64,000 bases of DNA from assembly GCA_949289265.1 (NCBI GenBank), contig CASENE010000104.1:32329-96328 (forward strand). The letters are read 5' to 3'. Positions 52,942 through 60,338 of the stretch are shown here, one piece after another (position 1 is the first letter of the stretch; the number at the start of each line of letters is the position of its first letter). This stretch comes from an uncultured Bacteroides sp. Its GTDB lineage: Bacteria > Bacteroidota > Bacteroidia > Bacteroidales > Bacteroidaceae. A model generated the notes under the pieces. That model had not been told where the DNA came from. It did no database searches and was given only the letters and a program-made list of their open reading frames with translations. The translations under genes were made by a program, and so were the position numbers.

Positions 52942-53763
52942 ATGGCTGACGACTCTTTATTCCTGATAGACATCGACAAGGTGTTGCGCGAGAAGGCGCC
53001 GGACAAGGCCCGGTATATTCCCCGCTTTGTGGTGTCGTACCTCAAACGCATCGTGCACCAGGACGAACTGAACGACTTCCTGCGCGGCGCGCAAGACAAG
53101 GTGGGGGTGGACTTCCTCAAGGCCAGCCTCGACTTCCTGGATGCCAAGCTGGTGGTGAAGGGGCGCGAGAACTTGCCCGAAGGCGGGCTCTACACCTTTG
53201 TTTCCAACCATCCTTTGGGCGGACAAGACGGACTGGCGTTGGGCTACGTGCTGGGCACTCACTACGGCGGTAAAATCAAGTACATGGTCAACGACCTGCT
53301 GATGAACCTCCACGGCCTGGCCCCTCTGTGCATCCCTATCAATAAGACTGGCAAGCAGGCCAAGGATTTCCCCCGCCTGGTGGAAGAAGCCTTCTCGTCG
53401 GACAACCAGTTGCTGATGTTTCCCGCAGGTTTGTGTTCGCGTCGGCAGCACGGGGTCATCCGGGACTTGGAGTGGAAGAAAGCTTTCGTTGTGAAGAGCG
53501 TGCAGCACCACCGCGACGTCGTGCCCATACACTTCGACGGGCGTAATTCTGACTTCTTCTATCGCCTGGCCAACCTGTGCAAGGCCTTGGGGCTGAAGGT
53601 GAACATCGCCATGCTCTACCTGGCCGACGAGATGCTGAAGAACCGCCACAAGACCTTCACCATCACCATCGGGCGGCCCATTCCTTGGCAGACCTTCGAC
53701 CGCTCGAAGACGCCCCTGCAGTGGGCACAATATGTTAAGGACATCGTCTACAAACTGAATTGA
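52942..53763 (+). CDS. glsA: PlsC-type acyltransferase, probable glycine-lipid O-acyltransferase
   Basis: 273 residues. Catalytic motif HPLGGQD (a variant of the HX4D acyltransferase motif) within LYTFVSNHPLGGQDGLALGY; the substrate block is QLLMFPAGLCSRRQHGVIRDLEWKKAF. In B. thetaiotaomicron a PlsC-like GlsA adds the second, ester-linked fatty acid to N-acyl-glycine, and its gene neighbours the N-acyltransferase GlsB. The same gene pair and order are found here: the next gene is an OlsB-like N-acyltransferase 14 bases away. The symbol rests on this pairing. Confidence 0.75.
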   Translation: MADDSLFLIDIDKVLREKAPDKARYIPRFVVSYLKRIVHQDELNDFLRGAQDKVGVDFLKASLDFLDAKLVVKGRENLPEGGLYTFVSNHPLGGQDGLALGYVLGTHYGGKIKYMVNDLLMNLHGLAPLCIPINKTGKQAKDFPRLVEEAFSSDNQLLMFPAGLCSRRQHGVIRDLEWKKAFVVKSVQHHRDVVPIHFDGRNSDFFYRLANLCKALGLKVNIAMLYLADEMLKNRHKTFTITIGRPIPWQTFDRSKTPLQWAQYVKDIVYKLN

Positions 53764-53777
53764 CACAAAACAACCAT

Positions 53778-54737
53778 ATGGAAGAGATTATCGCACCCGT
53801 AAGCAAGCAGCTGTTGAAGGCCGAACTGACCGAGGACAAGCGACTGCGCATGACCAACCGCAGCCACAACCAGATATACATCGTCACCGCGCACGATGCT
53901 CCCAATGTCATGCAGGAGATTGGGCGCCTGCGCGAGATTGCCTTCCGCGCCGCAGGCGGAGGAACGGGCAAGGCTGTGGACATCGACGAGTTCGACACCA
54001 TGGAGCATCCCTACAAGCAGCTTATCGTGTGGAACCCCGAGGCCGAGGAGATACTGGGCGGATACCGCTACATCCTGGGCACCGACGTGCAGTTTGAACC
54101 TAACGGGCAGCCCCGTCTGGCCACTGCGCACATGTTTCACTTCTCCGACCGCTTCTTGCGCGACTATCTTCCCACGACCATCGAACTGGCACGTTCCTTC
54201 GTCACCCTCGAATACCAGCGCACCCGCATCGACAACAAGGGCCTTTTCGCGCTGGACAACCTGTGGGACGGCCTGGGCGCCCTGACCGTCGTCATGCCCG
54301 AAGTGCGCTACTTCTTTGGCAAAGTCACCATGTATCCCAGCTACTCGCGCCGCGGCCGCGACATGATACTCTATTTCCTGCGCAAGCACTTCGGCGACCG
54401 CGAGGGCCTCGTCACCCCCATACATCCCTTGTTGCTGGAGACCGACGAGCGCGAACTGCAACAACTGTTCTGCCGCGATACCTTCAAGGAAGACTACCGC
54501 ATACTCAACACCGAGGTACGTCGTCTGGGTTATAACATCCCTCCCCTGGTCAACGCCTACATGAGTCTCAGTCCCACCATGCGTATGTTCGGCACCGCCA
54601 TCAACCCCGAGTTCGGCAACGTCGAGGAGACTGGCATTCTTATCGCCGTGGACGAGATACTGGTGGAGAAACGCATGCGCCACATCCAGTCCTACATCGA
54701 GAACGAGGCGCGGCATGAGGGTCCCAAGGCCTTCTGA
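53778..54737 (+). CDS. glsB: OlsB-like N-acyltransferase, probable glycine-lipid synthase
   Basis: 319 residues from the ATG at 53778; the frame's earlier TTG at 53760 overlaps the previous gene. GNAT-type fold of the ornithine-lipid/hemolysin (Acetyltransf_5) family: IGRLREIAFRAAGGGTGKAVDIDEFD, YKQLIVWNPEAEEILGGYRYILG, ELARSFVTLEYQR, and FFGKVTMYPSYSRRGRDMILYFL. It would join a 3-hydroxy fatty acid from acyl-ACP to glycine, the first step of glycine lipids that help Bacteroides survive stress. Convergent with the efflux operon across palindrome E. Confidence 0.75.
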   Translation: MEEIIAPVSKQLLKAELTEDKRLRMTNRSHNQIYIVTAHDAPNVMQEIGRLREIAFRAAGGGTGKAVDIDEFDTMEHPYKQLIVWNPEAEEILGGYRYILGTDVQFEPNGQPRLATAHMFHFSDRFLRDYLPTTIELARSFVTLEYQRTRIDNKGLFALDNLWDGLGALTVVMPEVRYFFGKVTMYPSYSRRGRDMILYFLRKHFGDREGLVTPIHPLLLETDERELQQLFCRDTFKEDYRILNTEVRRLGYNIPPLVNAYMSLSPTMRMFGTAINPEFGNVEETGILIAVDEILVEKRMRHIQSYIENEARHEGPKAF

Positions 54738-54789
54738 GTCCCGTTTCTTCCCTCATCTCATTCTTGTCTCTTCTCTCTTTGGGCATGGA

Positions 54790-54930
54790 GGTGTGTCAAA
54801 ACTCTCTGAATGCTTCTTTTAGGCGCGGATTACGCGGACTCACGGATTAAGCTTACTAAATCCCGTTATTCCGCGAAATCCGCGCCTAATATATAACATT
54901 TTGAAAGCGTTCATGGTTTTTTGACACACC
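54790..54930. repeat. Palindromic element E, also a likely bidirectional terminator
   Basis: Ends GGTGTGTCAAAA (54790-54801) and TTTTGACACACC (54919-54930) pair perfectly. Inside, AGGCGCGGATTACGCGG pairs with CCGCGAAATCCGCGCCT with one mismatch. It lies between two convergent genes. Its end GTGTGTCAAAA is the same as the left end of element A copy 1. Confidence 0.8.
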
Positions 54931-54988
54931 CACATGTTTGATACCACCAGTACCAGTATAGGTGTGGAGATGCCAAGGGGGCCGGGGC

Positions 54989-56599
54989 TTATACCATGTC
55001 CTCGCCCATGTGGATGACAGGCACGCGCACAGTCTTGTGGAAGGGGATGAAGCGCGAGACAATGGCTATCAGCAGCGTCACCACCACCAGCCAGCCCAGG
55101 ATGTGCTTCAAGGCCAGCAATGTGCTCTGCTGTTGCAACGTGGTATAGAGCGTGTTGGTGGCCAGTTGCATGGCCTCGTCGATGCCATGGCCCGAGGCCA
55201 GGTTGGAGGCCAGGGTAGAGTCGTAGCGTTGGGCGGCCAAGGGGTCTACGTGGGTGACGGTCTCGCTCAGTTGCACCAGATAACGCTGCTGCAGGCGGTA
55301 GAGCCAGTTGCTGTAGAGGGCCGAGGCCAGCACGGGCGCCAGCACGGCGCGGAAGGTGATGAGAAAGAAGGCGTTGCTGAGCATGTACTTCGGCTGTATG
55401 TCCTCCACCACGAAGAGGCCGAAGGCGATGAGCAGCACCATCATGCCCAGCCCGCGGAAGAAGAGGGGGAGGTAGAGCATCTCGTAGGTGCTGTCCGGCG
55501 AGATGGTGAAGTAGAGCATGGCGAAGAACACCACGAAGCAGGCCATGCCCCCCGCGATGAGGAAACGGAAACGCCACCGCTGCCAGCGGAACCACCAGAA
55601 GCAGATGAAGGCGCCCAGCATGTAGCCCGGCAAGAGCCAGACGTAGAGCGTGTAGGTGTGCGTGTTGTCCACGTGCAGGATGCTGGTCATGTACGACGTG
55701 AGCAGGCTGGTGCTGGTGCTGAAGAGCATGACGAGCACCATGTACAGGTAGCCCAGCATTGCTTTCCACTGCCACAGGGGCTTCAGGCTGACGTAGGGGC
55801 GGGGAGCCCGCAACTGCTCCCACAGGAACAGGCCGATGAGCAGGGGCCCCACGACGATGTAGACGCATATCTTGGCCGAAGCCATCCAGTCCAGTATCTT
55901 GCCGTAGGTGATGACGTAGACCACCATGAGGAGGCCGGTGGAGATGATGAGCATCTCGCGCGCATGCAGCTCCTTGAGGGGCACGCCCCGCGAGGGGCGG
56001 TCGTGGCGGAAAAAGGCGATGACGGCCAGGATGCTCACGATGAGCATCATCATCATGAAGTAGTACATGTATTTCCAGTCGTAGTGATAGGCCAGCAGGG
56101 CGGTGATGACCATCGAGGCCTGTCCGCCGCCGAACACCAGGGGGTAGAAGTAGGCATAGAACTCGCTGCGCACGTCAGCCGGGCTGAAGATGAGTTTGAT
56201 GCGGCGGATGCACCACAGCATCAGGAAGCCTTTGAGGAAGCCGATGAGGAAGCTGAAGGTAATCATCAGGTCGGTGCTGGCAGAGCGGGCGCACATCCAG
56301 CTGAGGAGGAACTGCAGGGTGAGGTCTACCAGGAGGAAGGACTTGCTGGAGAAGTTGTCCAGCACCTTGGGCACGATGGGGTAGGCCACGGCCATGCCCG
56401 CAGCGGCGGCGTAGAAGCCGATGGTGATGTCTTCGGTATAGGCGCCCAGCGTGTTGCTCACCTCCACCATGCTGCCGGTGTACGTGCCGTTGAGCATGGT
56501 GACGGGCAGCAGGATGAGGAACAGGACGGTCACGCCCACTCCGTGCGGCAGCCCCCGGCGCAGGGGCAGGTCCAGCGCTTTCCACAGTTCTGCCTTCAT
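54989..56599 (-). CDS. MFS multidrug transporter (EmrB/DHA2 type)
   Basis: 536 residues with about 14 membrane helices, starting MKAELWKALDLPLRRG. The open frame extends far upstream in another gene's shadow; this ATG overlaps the stop of the HlyD gene by 4 bases (ATGA), which fixes the start. Blocks: VGVTVLFLILLPVTMLNGTYTGSM, GFYAAAAGMAVAYPIVPKVLD, FLLPGYMLGAFICF-like helix pairs. The final helix precedes KTVRVPVIHMGED. Inner-membrane pump of a tripartite system with the HlyD and TolC proteins upstream. Substrate unknown. Confidence 0.9.
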   Translation of the reverse strand: MKAELWKALDLPLRRGLPHGVGVTVLFLILLPVTMLNGTYTGSMVEVSNTLGAYTEDITIGFYAAAAGMAVAYPIVPKVLDNFSSKSFLLVDLTLQFLLSWMCARSASTDLMITFSFLIGFLKGFLMLWCIRRIKLIFSPADVRSEFYAYFYPLVFGGGQASMVITALLAYHYDWKYMYYFMMMMLIVSILAVIAFFRHDRPSRGVPLKELHAREMLIISTGLLMVVYVITYGKILDWMASAKICVYIVVGPLLIGLFLWEQLRAPRPYVSLKPLWQWKAMLGYLYMVLVMLFSTSTSLLTSYMTSILHVDNTHTYTLYVWLLPGYMLGAFICFWWFRWQRWRFRFLIAGGMACFVVFFAMLYFTISPDSTYEMLYLPLFFRGLGMMVLLIAFGLFVVEDIQPKYMLSNAFFLITFRAVLAPVLASALYSNWLYRLQQRYLVQLSETVTHVDPLAAQRYDSTLASNLASGHGIDEAMQLATNTLYTTLQQQSTLLALKHILGWLVVVTLLIAIVSRFIPFHKTVRVPVIHMGEDMV

Positions 56600-57666
56600 C
56601 GCCTCAGTGCCTCCGTCACCACCATCATGCCGGCGCGCAGTTGCTGCCAGTCGTCTGTGGACACGCTGTCGAACTCGATGCGCACGGGGATGCGCTGCTG
56701 CACCTTGACGAAGTTGCCTGCCGAGTTGTCCGTGGGCACCAGCGAGTATTTGGAGCCCGTGGCCTCGGAGATGGCGCTGACGTGGCCTGTGAACACCTTG
56801 CCCGGTATGCCGTCCACCTTGATGCGCACCTTCTGTCCGATGCGTATGTTGGCTATCTGCGTTTCGCGGTAGTTGGCCGTCACCCACTTGTCGGTCTGGC
56901 GCACCAGGTAGGACAGTGTCTGCCCGGCGGACACGTATTGCCCGGTCTCCAGCGTGCGGCGTCCCATGTATCCGTCGTAGGGGGCGGTGACCACGGTGTA
57001 CGACAGGTTGAGGTCGGCCATGTCCAACGCGGCTTGGGCCCGCAGGATGGCTGCCTGCGCGTTGACCTGCCGCTTGCTGGTCTCGGTGTATTGGGAGAGG
57101 GCGCTGTCTTTCTGCCGCAGCAGGGCTTCGTAGCGTGCCTGGGCAGCCTCGTAGGTGGCCTTGGCTTGCTCGTATTGCTGCTGGGGGACGGACTCTTCCT
57201 GCAAGAGGCGCTCGTAGCGGTGGAAATCCTGCTCGGCCTGCCACAGCTTGGCCTTGGCCTCGGCGATGTTGGCCTCTTGTTCGGCCACGCGTATCTGCGA
57301 CGACTCGATGTTGCTGTGCAGCACGTCTTCCGACCCCTGCGCGTCCAGCAGGGCGGCGCGGGCCTCCTTCTGGCGGATGCGGTATTCGCGGTCGTCCAGC
57401 ACCACGAGCGTGTCGCCCCGGTGTACGAACTGGTGTTCGGTGAAGCGTATCTCGCGCACGTAGCCTGCCACACGCACGTTGACGGGAGACACGTATTGGT
57501 CCACGAAGGCGTCGTTGGTTATCTCGTAGTTGACGTAGCGCCAGAAGTAGTTGACTGTCCATATCAGGCCCGAGCCCGCGATGAGCAGGCACACGGTGTT
57601 GAGGATGATGTTGCGCCGCTTGCGCTTCTTCAGGCGGCGGTAGCGCATTTCGAGTGTAGTGGTCAT
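56596..57666 (-). CDS. HlyD/EmrA-family membrane fusion protein
   Basis: 356 residues. A basic N-terminus (RYRRLKKRKRRN) precedes one membrane helix (IILNTVCLLIAGSGLIWTV). Then come the lipoyl half (NDAFVDQYVSPVNVRVAGYVREIRFTEHQFVHRGDTLVVLDDREY), a long alpha-helical hairpin (residues about 100-210, Ala/Glu/Gln-rich), the second lipoyl half (LSYTVVTAPYDGYMGRRTLETGQYV), and a beta-barrel domain (IRIGQKVRIKVDGIPGKVFTGHVSAI). It bridges the pump and TolC. Separated from the upstream tolC-type gene by the 57673-57846 array. Confidence 0.93.
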   Translation of the reverse strand: MTTTLEMRYRRLKKRKRRNIILNTVCLLIAGSGLIWTVNYFWRYVNYEITNDAFVDQYVSPVNVRVAGYVREIRFTEHQFVHRGDTLVVLDDREYRIRQKEARAALLDAQGSEDVLHSNIESSQIRVAEQEANIAEAKAKLWQAEQDFHRYERLLQEESVPQQQYEQAKATYEAAQARYEALLRQKDSALSQYTETSKRQVNAQAAILRAQAALDMADLNLSYTVVTAPYDGYMGRRTLETGQYVSAGQTLSYLVRQTDKWVTANYRETQIANIRIGQKVRIKVDGIPGKVFTGHVSAISEATGSKYSLVPTDNSAGNFVKVQQRIPVRIEFDSVSTDDWQQLRAGMMVVTEALRR

Positions 57667-57672
57667 TATATG

Positions 57673-57846
57673 TAGTAGTGATTAGTGGTTAGTGGTTAGT
57701 GATTAGTGGTTAGTGATTAGTGGTTAATGGTTAGTGATTAGTGTTTTTAGTGATTAGTGGTTAATTAGTGCTTAGTACCTGCGGGCAGTTGATTATTAAT
57801 CACTAACCGCTAATCACTAAACACTAATCGCTAAACCCTAACCGCT
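57673..57846. repeat. TTAGTG word-and-complement array, copy 2
   Basis: About nine imperfect copies of the octamer GATTAGTG/GGTTAGTG in the left part, a short unique centre (GTACCTGCGGGCAG), then about six copies of the complement (CACTAATC, CACTAACC, CGCTAAAC) in the right part. It would fold into a long hairpin between two genes of one operon. Same word as 31556-31667. Confidence 0.8.
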
Positions 57847-57848
57847 CA

Positions 57849-59168
57849 TTACAGTTTCCCCGCCGCGCGCAGCAGCTCGTAGTAGGTGTATATCACCTGC
57901 GTGCGTGCCGTGGTCAGTTGCAGTTCGGCGTTGAGGCGCAGGTTGTCGGCATCTAGCAGGTCGGTCAGGATGGCCAGCTGGTTGAGGTAGCGGTTGCGCA
58001 TGATGCGGTAGTTCTCTTCGGCCTGCTTTACGGACAGCTTCAGGGCGTCCACCCGTTCCACGGCTTCCTGGTGGCGCAGGTAGGCGTTGTTGACGGTCAT
58101 GCGTATTTCCTGCCGTTTCAGCTCTTCGGCGTTGCGGCGCAGTTCCACGGCCTGGCGGGCTTCGTTGAGGCGGTGCTTGTTGCGGTAGAGCGACGAGAGC
58201 GAGTAGGAGAGCGACAGGCCCAGGTTCCACGTATTGTTGTAGAGGTCGTCCATGGTGCGCGAGACGGGGCGTGCCAGCGTGTTCGAGGCATAGAGCGACA
58301 GGCGCGGGCGGTTGTCGGCACGCACCAGGCGGACGTCGTTCTGCGCCAGCTCGGTCTGCTTCTTCAGCAGCAGCATGGCGGGGTCGGCGGCATAGGCCTG
58401 GCGGATGTAGTCGTCGCACGGTTCGGGGGTGAGGACGCGTTGCAGCAGCGTGGTGTCCGGACAGAGCAGCAGTTCTTCGTCCAGCCCCAGCAGGATGTCC
58501 AGCTGGCGGGACACGAGACTGATGTCGTTTTCCGTCTGGCGCAGCGACAGGCGGTTGTCCGTCAGCTGCATCTCGCTGCGCAGCACGTCGTTGTTGGTGA
58601 TGAGTCCCTCGCGCTTCATGCGCCGGATGTCCACCAGGCGGCGTTCGGACTCGTCGATGTTGCGCTTTAGCACCAGGTGCTGCTTGTAGAGGCTGAAGAG
58701 GTTGAGGTATTGCTGCAGCAGCGACAGCTTGAGGTCGGCGCGGTCGGTGGCGCTTTGCAGCCCGGCGACGTGCTTTTGCAGGTCGGCCTGCCGGATGGCG
58801 TATTTCAGCCGTCCGCCTTCGTAGAGTGGTTGGGTGAAGTCGATGGCATAGTTCTGCGACCAGTCCGGCGTCTCGGGGCGGATGGGGTCGGACAGCCCCC
58901 GCTGCCAGACCACGGGTTGTCCCACCACGGCGCCGCGCAGTCCCACTTCGATGTCGGGCAACAGGTTCTTGCGGGCGGTCTGCGCGCGTTCGCCGGCCAT
59001 GCGCTCCTGCAATCGGTCGGCCTCCAGCTGCAAGCTGTGTTCCATGCCCCATTCGAAGAGTTGTTCTACGCTGAGCTCCAGCGAGTCTGCCTGCGCCTGT
59101 GCCATGAGGGGGAAGCACAGCATCAGCAGGCCGATCCATCGGGTTCGTTGGGTGTGTTTCTTAGCCAT
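57849..59168 (-). CDS. TolC-family outer-membrane efflux protein
   Basis: 439 residues from MAKKHTQRTRW at 59168; upstream codons in frame lie across the promoter. Signal peptide ends PLMAQAQ. Two repeats each give strands and long helices: LSVEQLFEWGMEHSLQLEADRLQ ... AIDFTQPLYEGGRLKYAIRQAD, and later LVRADNRPRLSLYASNTLARPV ... NLGLSLSYSLSSLYRNKHRLNEARQAVE. It forms the trimeric exit duct. First gene of the efflux operon with a full consensus promoter at 59242-59273. Confidence 0.93.
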   Translation of the reverse strand: MAKKHTQRTRWIGLLMLCFPLMAQAQADSLELSVEQLFEWGMEHSLQLEADRLQERMAGERAQTARKNLLPDIEVGLRGAVVGQPVVWQRGLSDPIRPETPDWSQNYAIDFTQPLYEGGRLKYAIRQADLQKHVAGLQSATDRADLKLSLLQQYLNLFSLYKQHLVLKRNIDESERRLVDIRRMKREGLITNNDVLRSEMQLTDNRLSLRQTENDISLVSRQLDILLGLDEELLLCPDTTLLQRVLTPEPCDDYIRQAYAADPAMLLLKKQTELAQNDVRLVRADNRPRLSLYASNTLARPVSRTMDDLYNNTWNLGLSLSYSLSSLYRNKHRLNEARQAVELRRNAEELKRQEIRMTVNNAYLRHQEAVERVDALKLSVKQAEENYRIMRNRYLNQLAILTDLLDADNLRLNAELQLTTARTQVIYTYYELLRAAGKL

Positions 59169-59241
59169 ATCCTTGTCATTATCCTGTTTCCCCGCGAGGA
59201 GCGCGCGTTCGCATACGCCGGAATCCACCTCTCCGGGGCTA

Positions 59242-59273
59242 CAAAGTTAAGGATTTTTGGGTGGACGGGCAAA
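59242..59273 (-). promoter_or_regulatory. Promoter of the efflux operon
   Basis: On the minus strand TTTG (59273-59270), 20 bases, TAACTTTG (59249-59242): both elements match consensus. The TolC-type gene starts 74 bases downstream. Confidence 0.85.
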
Positions 59274-59330
59274 TTTTTAACAATCGCCTCCTGGCCTTGG
59301 GCTGCTTCGGGCGGGCGTCCCGGCGTCCGT

Positions 59331-59440
59331 TTTCCGGCATTCCAACCCCCGTTTGCTGGCATTATAGTCCCCGCTTCCTGGCGTAGTAGTCCCCGGTCGC
59401 TGGCATAATAGTCCCCGGTCGCTGGGATTATAATGCCCGG
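59331..59440. repeat. 22-bp tandem repeat, five units
   Basis: Units begin at 59353, 59375, 59397 and 59419, each exactly 22 bp; the third is TCGCTGGCATAATAGTCCCC followed by GG. A degenerate unit precedes them at 59331. It lies in the 394-base gap between the divergent efflux operon and comF; the remaining DNA there shows only the efflux promoter. Confidence 0.75.
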
Positions 59441-59562
59441 TCGGGCGGCTTTTTTAGGCAGGACGGGGCGTGTCTTTTGCCCGAATTGTCGTATCTTAGC
59501 ACCCGCATGGCCGTCCTTCCCCCGCGGGAGGCGACGGCCGTGGGCAACTGATGGGATAGATT

Positions 59563-60285
59563 ATGGAGAAGGGAAGCAAGATGTGGACGTGTTGCAGGCG
59601 TTGGTGGGTGTCGTTCTTCCGCCTGCTGGTGCCCCGGTGTTGCGCCGTGTGCGGCCGCAGCCTGGACGACGGGGAAGAAATCCTCTGCCTCCGTTGCGAC
59701 ATGGACATGCCCCGCACGAACTATCACCTCTGGCCGGACAATCCCCTGGAGCGTTCCCTTTGGGGGAAGATGCCGTTGGGGCGAGCCTCCGCCTACTTCT
59801 TTTACCACCGCAAGGACGGCTACGCCCACCTGGTCCATCTCCTGAAGTATGGCGGACGGAAGGACTTGTGCGAAGCTGTCGGGCGGAAAATGGCTGCCGA
59901 GCTCTCGGCCACCGATTTCTTCCGGGGGATAGACCTGCTGTTGCCCGTCCCGCTTCATCCCAATAAACAGCGGCGCAGGGGCTATAACCAGAGCGAGTGT
60001 ATCGCGCGCGGCATTTCGGCGGTGACGGGCATTCCGCTGGATACGTCCCTGCTGAGGCGCGACAAGGACACCGAATCTCAGACCCGCAAGCATGTGCTCC
60101 AGCGGCAGGAGAATGTGGCGGGCATCTTCTCCTTGCGCTCTCCCGGGCCGTTGGCGGGGAAGCATGTCTTGATTATAGACGACGTGTTCACCACCGGCTC
60201 CACGGTCACGGCCTGTGCCGACGCCCTGTGCGAGGTGGAGGGCCTGACGGTGAGCGTGCTCACCCTGTCTTGTGCCGGCCACTGA
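59563..60285 (+). CDS. comF: ComF-family phosphoribosyltransferase-like protein
   Basis: 240 residues. An N-terminal zinc-finger-like segment with two Cys pairs (CCAVCGRSLDDGEEILCLRC) is followed by LERSLWGKMPLGRASAYFFYHRKDGYAHLVHLLKYGG and LLLPVPLHPNKQRRRGYNQSE. The PRPP loop reads VLIIDDVFTTGSTVTACA. ComF proteins are needed for uptake of single-stranded DNA in competent bacteria; their role in Bacteroidetes is unproven. An alternative start six codons in (MWTCC) is possible. Confidence 0.9.
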   Translation: MEKGSKMWTCCRRWWVSFFRLLVPRCCAVCGRSLDDGEEILCLRCDMDMPRTNYHLWPDNPLERSLWGKMPLGRASAYFFYHRKDGYAHLVHLLKYGGRKDLCEAVGRKMAAELSATDFFRGIDLLLPVPLHPNKQRRRGYNQSECIARGISAVTGIPLDTSLLRRDKDTESQTRKHVLQRQENVAGIFSLRSPGPLAGKHVLIIDDVFTTGSTVTACADALCEVEGLTVSVLTLSCAGH

Positions 60286-60338
60286 GGGGCGGGCGGGAGG
60301 ATATCCTTCAAAACCGGGCCTTCGCCTGCGGGGCGATT

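Noticed and set aside
54989-57592. Single 867-codon gene covering the MFS pump and the fusion protein region
   Set aside because: Only the part after 56599 is protein-like; upstream of it the frame is a shadow of the HlyD gene, and an ATGA overlap marks the real start.
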